This document shows, piece after piece, positions 1 through 5,864 of a stretch of DNA of 6,665 nucleotides. Made by a program: the position numbers and the translations under genes. Below the pieces are notes generated by a model that was given only the letters and a program-made list of their open reading frames with translations, had not been told where the DNA came from and ran no database searches. Positions within the stretch are counted from its first letter, which is position 1; each line of letters opens with the position of its first letter. This stretch comes from Candidatus Poseidoniaceae archaeon (lineage in GTDB: Archaea > Thermoplasmatota > Poseidoniia > Poseidoniales > Poseidoniaceae). The stretch is taken from positions 1 through 6,665 of the forward strand of contig JAQXFM010000087.1 in assembly GCA_029250305.1 (NCBI GenBank). Direction: 5' to 3'.

Positions 1-583
1 CATCTCTTTCTATAGAATGCCGTCCATGAGGCATCCAATCGAACACATCATCTTCAAAAATGTATGAGCCTGCATTGATCAAGTTGGAAAAGACTTGTTC
101 TGGTTTTGGCTTCTCCAAGAATCGATTGATTTTCTGGTGTTCATCAACGCCCACAATGCCAAACCGTGTTGGATCTTCAACTTCCCAAAGCGCCAGCGTG
201 CCAACGCCTCCATTCGTTCGGTGCAGTTCAAGCATCGGCTCGATACGAAGTGAAGATACAATGTCCCCGTTAAAGCAAGCAAAGGTACCGCTTACCACGT
301 CGCGGCAATTCCCAAGGGCACCACCGGTTCCAAGGGGTTCGGCTTCCGGGACAATACGTACATCGAAGTCAATGTCTTTTGATTTGAAATACGACTCAAT
401 GAGGTCGACTTTGTAGCCGCCTGCGACGATGACCTCGTCCACCATGTTCGTTGGAACCGCTTCCACAACTCGCTCGAGCAGCGTTAAGTCCAACATTGGA
501 AGCAGTGGTTTGGGGATTGCCTTCGTCCAAGGACGAAGCCGTGAACCTACACCGCCTGCGAGAACCACGACTTGCATGGGCAT
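1..583 (-). CDS. NDP-sugar pyrophosphorylase (nucleotidyltransferase), N-terminal part, cut by window edge
   Basis: This enzyme family joins a sugar 1-phosphate to an NTP, giving an activated NDP-sugar and pyrophosphate, in the cytoplasm. 194 residues are visible; there is no in-frame stop before the edge. The NTP_transferase signature is clear: the nucleotide-binding loop LAGGVGSRLRPWTKAIPKP (residues 8-26, with Arg15 and Lys25), the LGTGGAL loop (84-90), the metal-binding NGD (105-107), FGIV (141-144), EKP (157-159), NAG (170-172) and a final SIERD (190-194). The SIERD ending is typical of mannose-1-phosphate guanylyltransferase-like members, but glucose-1-phosphate thymidylyl- or uridylyltransferase cannot be excluded from this half. 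The start is ATG at 583; a second in-frame ATG lies two codons in (577). A weak GGAG stands about 10 bases upstream. The gene is divergent from sucC. The family call is firm; the substrate is not. Confidence 0.9.
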   Translation of the reverse strand, partial: MPMQVVVLAGGVGSRLRPWTKAIPKPLLPMLDLTLLERVVEAVPTNMVDEVIVAGGYKVDLIESYFKSKDIDFDVRIVPEAEPLGTGGALGNCRDVVSGTFACFNGDIVSSLRIEPMLELHRTNGGVGTLALWEVEDPTRFGIVGVDEHQKINRFLEKPKPEQVFSNLINAGSYIFEDDVFDWMPHGRHSIERD

Positions 584-639
584 TCCTAACCTGCTCCAAC
601 CTATGAACACACCTCTTCTCAAGGATGCTGCAGGCCCAG

Positions 640-662
640 TCGCCAACAATGATTGCTGGCGA
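640..662. promoter_or_regulatory. 23-bp near-perfect palindrome, candidate operator in divergent gap
   Basis: The left arm TCGCCAACAAT (640-650) and right arm ATTGCTGGCGA (652-662) are reverse complements around a central G at 651, with one mismatched pair (646/656). It is the only strong dyad in the 131-bp gap and sits 52 bp before the sucC ATG and 56 bp before the divergent pyrophosphorylase start. That position suits a dimeric regulator controlling one or both genes. A weak BRE/TATA-like stretch (GGAAAGTGTTCAAAG, 666-680) lies just downstream on the sucC side. The symmetry is seen directly; the operator role is inferred. An RNA hairpin in a leader transcript is the alternative. Confidence 0.5.
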
Positions 663-704
663 GGGAGGGAAAGTGTTCAAAGACGGGCATTAAGTGGACG
701 ACTT

Positions 705-710
705 GGAGAG
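705..710 (+). promoter_or_regulatory. Ribosome binding site deciding the sucC start
   Basis: GGAGAG lies 4 bases before the ATG at 715. This supports 715 rather than the in-frame GTG at 694, which would place the GGAG inside the coding sequence and add seven residues not found in the conserved SucC N-terminus. Confidence 0.6.
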
Positions 711-714
711 AACA

Positions 715-1923
715 ATGAACATCCACGAATATCAAGGAAAAATGCTGCTTCGAGCCGCTGGTGTGCCAGTCCTCGAAGGTGTCCACTGCACCACTGTTGA
801 TGAAGCACTGAATGCGTACGATTCGCTCGGTAGCAAAGTCGTTGCTGTCAAGTCGCAAATCCACGCAGGTGGTCGTGGAAAGGGCACTGTGTTCAATCCA
901 GAAACCAAAGACATCGTCATGGAAGGCGGCGTCAAAATCGCTTTCTCAAAGGATGAAGTGAACACCTATGCAACCAACATCCTTGGCAACCTATTGGTCA
1001 CCATTCAAACCGGTGAAGAAGGAAAAATCGTCAACAACCTCTACATCGAGGCAGGCTGTGACATCGCTCACGAATATTACCTCGCTTTGCTCGTCGACAG
1101 AGACACAAAGTCTGTCCTGATTATGGCCTCCACTGAAGGTGGAATGGACATTGAAGAAGTGGCTGAACACACGCCAGAATTGATTCACAAAGTCGTCGTT
1201 GATGCCAACATCGGAATCCTCGGCTTCCAAAAGCGTGACCTTGGCATGGCCCTCGGATTGAGCGGTGCTGCCTTGAAATCGTTCGGAAAGATGCTCTCTT
1301 CGATGTACACAATGTTCTGTGCAGAAGACTGTGCAATGGTGGAGATCAACCCGCTCGTTCGGACTGGAGCTGATGAGATGGTCGCCCTCGATGCAAAGGT
1401 TTCCTTTGACGAGAACGCAGAATTCCGTCACAAGAACTGGGACGACCTCCGTGACATTTCCGAAGAAGAAGACACCGAAATTCGAGCAAAAGAGACAGGC
1501 TTGTCGTATGTTAAACTCGATGGAAACATCGGTTGCCTCGTGAACGGCGCAGGGTTGGCAATGGCGACAATGGACGTCATCAAGCTCTATGGCGGAGAAC
1601 CCGCAAACTTCCTCGACGTCGGCGGCGGTGCAAACGAAGAGCAGGTGAAAACAGCCTTTTCAATCATCCTCGAAGATCCAAACGTCAAGGGCATTCTTGT
1701 CAACATCTTCGGCGGCATCATGCGCTGCGACATCATCGCACGAGGTGTCATCGCTGCAACTGAGGCACTCAGCCTCCAAGTCCCATTGGTAGTTCGACTC
1801 GCTGGGACCAACGTCGATGAAGGCAAGGCAATCCTCGCTGCATCGACCCTCAACATTCATCCGGCCGATGATTTGGCAGAAGGCGCTCAAAAGATTGTGG
1901 CGCTCATTGGAGGTGGACAATAA
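715..1923 (+). CDS. sucC: Succinyl-CoA synthetase (ADP/GDP-forming) subunit beta
   Basis: Beta subunit of the TCA-cycle enzyme that converts succinyl-CoA, Pi and NDP to succinate, CoA and NTP; it binds the nucleotide through an N-terminal ATP-grasp fold. The protein has 402 residues, slightly longer than the 388 of E. coli SucC, and matches it along the whole length. The start MNIHEYQGK is the family's usual N-terminus. Visible elements are Lys46 and the AGGRGK loop (51-56); ASTEGGMDIE (138-147); EINPL (210-214) and Asp226, where Asn212 and Asp226 match the E. coli Mg2+ ligands Asn199 and Asp213; DGNIGCLVNGAGLAM (269-283); GGEPANFLDVGGGA (293-306); and NIFGGIMRCD (330-339) in the C-terminal ligase domain. 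The stop TAA shares its last base with the sucD ATG. Nothing visible settles ATP versus GTP preference. No defects were seen. Confidence 0.97.
   Translation: MNIHEYQGKMLLRAAGVPVLEGVHCTTVDEALNAYDSLGSKVVAVKSQIHAGGRGKGTVFNPETKDIVMEGGVKIAFSKDEVNTYATNILGNLLVTIQTGEEGKIVNNLYIEAGCDIAHEYYLALLVDRDTKSVLIMASTEGGMDIEEVAEHTPELIHKVVVDANIGILGFQKRDLGMALGLSGAALKSFGKMLSSMYTMFCAEDCAMVEINPLVRTGADEMVALDAKVSFDENAEFRHKNWDDLRDISEEEDTEIRAKETGLSYVKLDGNIGCLVNGAGLAMATMDVIKLYGGEPANFLDVGGGANEEQVKTAFSIILEDPNVKGILVNIFGGIMRCDIIARGVIAATEALSLQVPLVVRLAGTNVDEGKAILAASTLNIHPADDLAEGAQKIVALIGGGQ
1909..1916 (+). promoter_or_regulatory. Ribosome binding site of sucD inside the end of sucC
   Basis: GGAGGTGG encodes part of the Gly-Gly-Gly-Gln tail of SucC and lies 6 bases before the sucD ATG at 1923. 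It is the strongest Shine-Dalgarno in the window. With the TAATG overlap it points to translational coupling that keeps the two subunits in balance. Confidence 0.75.
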
Positions 1924-2846
1924 TGGCAATTTGGATTGAAGAAGACGCAAAGGTCCTCGTACAGGGCATCACTGGAAAGCAAGGCATGTTCCATGCAGAC
2001 AAGATGGTCGAATACGGCACAGACATTGTTGGAGGATGCACACCAGGTAAGGGCGGCCAGACCGTGGACCTGCAAGGAAAGCCATACCCAGTTTGGCACA
2101 GCATGACCGAAGCAATCACCGCCACGGATGCGGATGCAACCGTCATTTATGTCCCACCGCCGTTTGCAGCAGAAGCAATTATGGAAGCTGCAGATGCTTT
2201 TGATACCATCAAGGGCGAGGGCGTTATTGTCTGCATCACTGAAGGCATTCCCACCCTCGACATGGTCAAGGCTGTTGCCTACGTTGACAACCGGCCTGGC
2301 GTCCGTTTGATTGGACCAAACTGTCCTGGAATCATTACTCCCGGAGCAACCGGCGGCGCCAAGATTGGCATCATGCCGGGTCACATCCACGCAAAGGGAC
2401 GCATCGGCATTGTGTCGAAATCTGGAACCTTAACGTACGAAGCCGTTGCTCAAACCATGAGCATCGATGAGGGTCAATCGACCTGCGTTGGTATTGGTGG
2501 CGACCCTGTGAACGGCACTGGGTTCATCGAATGCTTGGCTGCATTCGAACATGATCCTCAAACTGAAGCCATCATCATGATCGGTGAAATCGGAGGAAAT
2601 GCTGAACAGGAAGCGGCTGCATGGGCAGCAGAGAACGTCACAAAGCCAATCGTTGGCTTCGTTGCTGGAGCAACCGCTCCACCAGGAAAGCGCATGGGCC
2701 ACGCAGGCGCCATCATTTCCGGAGGAAAAGGGACCGCAGAAGAGAAGTTCGAAGCGTTCCGTGAAGCAGGCATCGCTTGCGCAATGGATCCATCCGAACT
2801 TGGAAAGGTACTCCTTGAATCACTCAAGACTGCTGGCTTGCGATGA
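1923..2846 (+). CDS. sucD: Succinyl-CoA synthetase (ADP/GDP-forming) subunit alpha
   Basis: Alpha subunit of succinyl-CoA synthetase. It binds CoA in an N-terminal Rossmann domain and carries the histidine that is transiently phosphorylated when phosphate passes from succinyl phosphate to the nucleotide on SucC. The protein has 307 residues (E. coli 289). The CoA-binding loop GITGKQG (15-21) and GGCTPGKGG (37-45), then VPPPFAA (77-83), ITEGIP (105-110), LIGPNCPGII (129-138), SKSGTLTYE (165-173), GIGGDPVNGT (190-199), GEIGG (221-225, with the glutamate that stabilises phosphohistidine) and GKRMGHAGAI (255-264) are all present. His260 is the expected phosphohistidine (E. coli His246). It overlaps sucC by one base and is followed after 30 bp by the primase-like gene. 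All catalytic residues are intact. Confidence 0.97.
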   Translation: MAIWIEEDAKVLVQGITGKQGMFHADKMVEYGTDIVGGCTPGKGGQTVDLQGKPYPVWHSMTEAITATDADATVIYVPPPFAAEAIMEAADAFDTIKGEGVIVCITEGIPTLDMVKAVAYVDNRPGVRLIGPNCPGIITPGATGGAKIGIMPGHIHAKGRIGIVSKSGTLTYEAVAQTMSIDEGQSTCVGIGGDPVNGTGFIECLAAFEHDPQTEAIIMIGEIGGNAEQEAAAWAAENVTKPIVGFVAGATAPPGKRMGHAGAIISGGKGTAEEKFEAFREAGIACAMDPSELGKVLLESLKTAGLR

Positions 2847-2876
2847 AGCCAATAACCTGCGCTGAGAAGCAAAGGT

Positions 2877-4190
2877 ATGGCCAAAGGGCGGAGCTTCGAT
2901 TCAGAAGTTCTGCATGAGCATTACAAAATCGCTGAGCCCCTTGACTTGACGTGGCTTTCAAAACCATCGAGGCATCAATTCCGTTGGCGATGCACCAAGA
3001 ATCGGTGGCACACATCAAAGCGTCAAATCCGCAGTGGTGATGTGCTGACAAAAACCACACAAGGCAACACACCTCGTGACATGTATGTCTCAACAAGTGC
3101 ATGGCTCAATCCAGTGGGTTTACCAAAAATAAAAGACACAAAATCACCCCACCCAATCCTCTTAGATCACCTCATTGTCTTTGACATTGACATCCCTCCA
3201 TTTTCAAGAGCAAACATGGAGAAGGCGCGAAAGGCGGCGGTTGAATTGTTGGACTGGGTGGAGATGTCTCATGACTTCGAACGCGTTCATTTGGTGTTCT
3301 CTGGAAGCAAAGGGTTTCACCTTATCTTCCGCGAAAAAGATCGCAGTCTGTTTGGAATCGAAGACCCGAGAAAGAGAGAGCATGCTGTGAGGGATGCCCG
3401 AAAATCCTTGCTGGATGACGTGATTGCGGCGGGCCACCCTGTCGACAAGGGCATCACTGCAGACACGAGAAGAATCATCCGCCTCCCGGGTTCCATCCAT
3501 GGCTCAACAGGTTGGAAGTGCACAATCATCGATGAAAAAATCCTACGAACACCGTTCAAGAGGTGGAGGAAAACCCTACCAAGGCACCCGAATTCAATGC
3601 CTATGCCACGGTGGGCCAAAACGCAGAGCAAGAAGAAAAAGAAATCGAAACCCGCCGATAAAGCAAAACTTGCAGCGCTTGAACCCGCACCCCACACCTC
3701 ACTCGAATTATCCTCTCACGTTCCGGGGACAAAAGACAGAAGCGCCATTCTTGGCTGGTTGCCAAAATCGTGGGGCAGCATCGAAAAGACCGTCGAAATT
3801 GCAATGATTCACGTGAACGAGCGACACCTCGGGCCTGCCTTCTTTTGGACGGACCAAGAAGCCGTCCTGATGATGCTTCCTCGCGCCTTCCCCAGGTCAC
3901 AAGCAGCGAAAATGTGCAGAAAGATTGGCCTCAAAAGAACAGCCTTCGCAATTGAAACTGGTGACCACCACTGGGTTCGAATTTCACCAAGGCAATGGGA
4001 TGACACGGGATGGGAGGAGGACATTGAAGCCCTTGGCATCCTTGGTCAAGAATCCATGGATCAGTGTGCAGCCCCGTGGTCTGCTGCTCATTTAGAGATG
4101 GCAAACCGGCTTGAACTACCCTTTGAAATTGGTGAACAAGATCGCTCAGGCGAGCCTGTGCCGACAATTCGAGCGGTCCGCAGGAATTAA
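2877..4190 (+). CDS. Archaeo-eukaryotic primase (PriS-like) protein without zinc knuckle, with C-terminal extension
   Basis: The protein has 437 residues. The first ~230 carry the archaeo-eukaryotic primase signature: LIVFDIDIPPF (99-109) with metal-binding Asp103 and Asp105; FSGSKGFHL (141-149) with Ser142 and His148; and PVDKGITADTRRIIRLPGS (188-206) followed by IHGSTG (207-212). By comparison with human PRIM1, Asp190 matches the third metal ligand Asp306, Arg202 matches Lys318, and His209 matches His324, so polymerase/primase activity on DNA is predicted. The 36 residues between Asp105 and Ser142 hold no cysteine, although canonical PriS has a zinc-binding insertion there. A lysine-rich linker (247-265, KKKKKSKPADKAK) leads to ~170 unassigned residues with only two Cys (347, 397), so it is not the iron-sulfur domain of PriL. 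Canonical archaeal PriS is about 330-350 residues. The ATG lacks a good Shine-Dalgarno, but no other suitable start precedes the motifs. It could be the lineage's replicative PriS or a divergent paralogue used in repair. Confidence 0.8.
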   Translation: MAKGRSFDSEVLHEHYKIAEPLDLTWLSKPSRHQFRWRCTKNRWHTSKRQIRSGDVLTKTTQGNTPRDMYVSTSAWLNPVGLPKIKDTKSPHPILLDHLIVFDIDIPPFSRANMEKARKAAVELLDWVEMSHDFERVHLVFSGSKGFHLIFREKDRSLFGIEDPRKREHAVRDARKSLLDDVIAAGHPVDKGITADTRRIIRLPGSIHGSTGWKCTIIDEKILRTPFKRWRKTLPRHPNSMPMPRWAKTQSKKKKKSKPADKAKLAALEPAPHTSLELSSHVPGTKDRSAILGWLPKSWGSIEKTVEIAMIHVNERHLGPAFFWTDQEAVLMMLPRAFPRSQAAKMCRKIGLKRTAFAIETGDHHWVRISPRQWDDTGWEEDIEALGILGQESMDQCAAPWSAAHLEMANRLELPFEIGEQDRSGEPVPTIRAVRRN

Positions 4191-4199
4191 TCGGAGAAG

Positions 4200-4207
4200 A
4201 TTATATG
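4200..4207 (+). promoter_or_regulatory. TATA-like element (weak)
   Basis: ATTATATG follows the purine run GGAGAAGA (4193-4200), which resembles an archaeal BRE plus TATA box. Initiation about 25 bp downstream would give a transcript of roughly 105 nt ending at the 4295-4335 hairpin. No such transcript is proven, and short A/T words like this occur by chance. Confidence 0.25.
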
Positions 4208-4294
4208 CTGCCCCCACAACCAAGAACCGTTCCTAAGAGAGCCGAAAGGCGATGACCTGATGACGACTCGTCGGCATTGACCAGTACAAACACT

Positions 4295-4335
4295 GGCTGT
4301 GGCGCATGGGAACAGCGCCACAGCCGCTTTTCTTT
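4295..4335 (+). terminator. Intrinsic-terminator-like hairpin with T tract
   Basis: GGCTGTGGCGC (4295-4305) and GCGCCACAGCC (4315-4325) form a perfect 11-bp GC-rich stem around a 9-base loop, followed after two bases by TTTTCTTT (4328-4335). This is the shape of a bacterial Rho-independent terminator. It lies about 105 bases after the primase-like gene and would end the sucC-sucD-primase transcript, or a short RNA begun near 4228. In archaea the T tract alone can terminate, so the stem may instead protect the 3' end. Confidence 0.6.
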
Positions 4336-4340
4336 CATAA

Positions 4341-4371
4341 TTCAGCCATGCTTAGTGGATAAATGGCTGAA
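4341..4371. repeat. Perfect 9-bp inverted repeat upstream of the membrane-protein gene
   Basis: TTCAGCCAT (4341-4349) and ATGGCTGAA (4363-4371) are exact reverse complements separated by the 13 bases GCTTAGTGGATAA. The spacer includes the A/T-rich GGATAA, and the site is about 100 bp before the ATG at 4471. It could be an operator overlapping the promoter of that gene, or a stem in its 5' leader. The symmetry is seen directly; the role is inferred. Confidence 0.4.
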
Positions 4372-4470
4372 AGACTATGTGCTCAAGGCAAAATCTCGAT
4401 TCATGGTTCTAACTGGTGTAGGTGTAAATGATGCACCGTTCCTCGAACCAATCGAAGGTTTGTGACGTCA

Positions 4471-5862
4471 ATGAACATCTTTGGAACAATAATATTCATT
4501 TTTTTGGCTGGCATTGCTGGTATATTCATCATTCTTGGCGCCACCTCTGACGTCGTCGTCATGCAAACAGAAGGGACGACGCTCGAGGGGACCACCTATG
4601 ACGAATACCAAGGGAGCAGGGAGGAATGTGCTTCAATGGGCTACTATTACGATGAGTACGGAGAAGAGTACGAAGAATGTGACGAATACCGTACGGTAAC
4701 CTACTATGTTTGCTCAGTTGATATGGATTTCAATTACACCCTCGCAGATGAACCTGAAGGCGAGATCTTCGAGGGCGAGGACAGATTGCAATGGGGTGAA
4801 AGCGGTGGTTCTTGCCTTGAATCAATCAAGAACCAGTATCCAGTGAATGGAACGGTCACCCTCTATTACCTCTCTGATGATGTCTCTGACGTAACCCTCG
4901 AAAAGCCCCTTGAGCCAAGTGGAATGTACTTCTGCTGTGGTATTTGCTTTGCCATCCTCGCCATCCCAGCCGGCATCTTCATGCTGACCAACCGTTCGAA
5001 AAACGCTGGGCCAAAAACCGGTGGCATGCTCGGGAACTTTGGACCGCAGCGGGTCTCAATGGCACCGCCCGTGAATTATGAACAACAGGGCCAGGCTGCG
5101 TACAATCCAAGCGGCCAACCGACCAACACCAACAGCGTGAACGCTGGACGAGGTGGCGGTGGCGGATTCGGTGGCGGCGGTGGCATGCTCATGGCAGGAG
5201 GCATGGGGGCAGGCGCAGGTGCAACCTACACCACCCCTCCCCAACAAGCCCAACAGAGAGGTGGATTTTTCGGTGGAAGACAACAACGGCGCAGTGCCAA
5301 ATCTCGCAACGCACATTCCCCTTCCCGCATTGCTGGTTACAAACAAGTGATGGCCAAGCTCAACATGTCCAAGGGTGTCGAAAATGTCTACGATGGAGAA
5401 AACATGCTGCGATCCAGTGGCTTCATGACCGCTCAAGCAGCGAACAAATTCATGGCCCATTCATATGTTCTGAAGACGCTTGGTCTTTCCACAGCCGCGG
5501 GCGCAAGCGCAGGCGCAGGTGCCGCTGTAGGCGCCGCAGTCGTCGCTCAACAAGGCAACATGCTCAACCGCAATGTACCAGATCCATCCGACCCGTCAAC
5601 CAGCCTACGGCCTGCTGGCAACAGTGACGATCGATTGCAGAAAATGCAAGAAGAAGCTGCTGCTTTCTTTGAATCTGCAAAGCCAAAGGTAGCGACCACC
5701 ACGTCTCGGCCGGTCGGGAAGGATGAGGAGGGTGTATGTGCACATCCAACGTGCTCTACACAAGTTTCCGCCTTTGATTTCAGGTGTTTTGACTGCCGTC
5801 GAAGGTTTTGTTCGGCCCACAAGGGAATGACGTTTCAATGCGAGAGTTGCGCATCAAACTGA
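4471..5862 (+). CDS. Two-helix membrane protein: DUF3592-like ectodomain, Gly-rich linker, AN1-like zinc finger
   Basis: The protein has 463 residues from ATG 4471; a GTG at 4462 would add three. Helix 1 spans about residues 3-23 and helix 2 about 152-172. The segment between them is likely outside the cell. It has four Cys (53, 70, 81, 115), which could form two disulfides, sequons NYT (88) and NGT (126), and ends in YPVNGTVTLYYL (123-134), which resembles the DUF3592 family. A Gln/Asn/Gly-rich stretch follows, including GGGGGFGGGGG (228-238), then a conserved-looking block (about 287-340), an Ala/Gly segment (341-360) and a short acidic helix (387-402). The C-terminus is a treble-clef-like zinc finger: Cys423, 428, 439, 442, 447, His450, Cys457, Cys460. 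Its spacing is close to AN1, but the usual H-x5-H-x-C end is replaced by H-x6-C-x2-C. Both termini should be cytoplasmic. The function is unknown; a membrane-tethered adaptor is a guess. Confidence 0.85.
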   Translation: MNIFGTIIFIFLAGIAGIFIILGATSDVVVMQTEGTTLEGTTYDEYQGSREECASMGYYYDEYGEEYEECDEYRTVTYYVCSVDMDFNYTLADEPEGEIFEGEDRLQWGESGGSCLESIKNQYPVNGTVTLYYLSDDVSDVTLEKPLEPSGMYFCCGICFAILAIPAGIFMLTNRSKNAGPKTGGMLGNFGPQRVSMAPPVNYEQQGQAAYNPSGQPTNTNSVNAGRGGGGGFGGGGGMLMAGGMGAGAGATYTTPPQQAQQRGGFFGGRQQRRSAKSRNAHSPSRIAGYKQVMAKLNMSKGVENVYDGENMLRSSGFMTAQAANKFMAHSYVLKTLGLSTAAGASAGAGAAVGAAVVAQQGNMLNRNVPDPSDPSTSLRPAGNSDDRLQKMQEEAAAFFESAKPKVATTTSRPVGKDEEGVCAHPTCSTQVSAFDFRCFDCRRRFCSAHKGMTFQCESCASN

Positions 5863-5864
5863 GT

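Larger units (their letters stand above)
4191..4470. other. 280-bp non-coding gap with several structured elements
   Basis: No convincing gene is present; a 62-codon open frame at 4277-4465 crosses the hairpin and resembles nothing. In order it holds a TATA-like box (4201-4206), a short dyad GCCGA/TCGGC (4241-4245 with 4271-4275) around two GATGAC copies, a small inverted repeat CCAGT/ACTGG (4281-4285 with 4292-4296), a strong hairpin plus T tract (4295-4335), a perfect 9-bp inverted repeat (4341-4371), and a nested weak dyad TGGTTC/GAACCA (4404-4409 with 4445-4450). The last part must contain the promoter and leader of the membrane-protein gene at 4471. No tRNA fold was found. Confidence 0.6.

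Noticed and set aside
694..714. In-frame GTG upstream extending sucC by seven residues
   Set aside because: ATG 715 has a well-spaced GGAGAG and begins the conserved MNIHEYQGK; the extension would contain the ribosome binding site.
4241..4275. CTGATGA with a nearby GAAA, recalling a hammerhead ribozyme core or box C/D RNA
   Set aside because: For a hammerhead, GAAA must follow stem II after CTGATGA, but here it comes before. For box C/D the C and D boxes overlap, and the next CTGA is about 110 bases away.
4404..4450. GGTTC-like word and nested dyad suggesting a tRNA
   Set aside because: No acceptor stem, D arm or properly placed T arm could be formed; the pairing is short and loose.
4277..4465. 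62-codon open frame in the gap
   Set aside because: It runs through the terminator hairpin and the inverted repeat, has no ribosome binding site and no protein-like pattern.
4462..4470. GTG start for the membrane protein
   Set aside because: It adds only three residues and lies 3 bases after AAGG, too close for a usual Shine-Dalgarno; ATG 4471 leads straight into the first helix. The choice remains uncertain.
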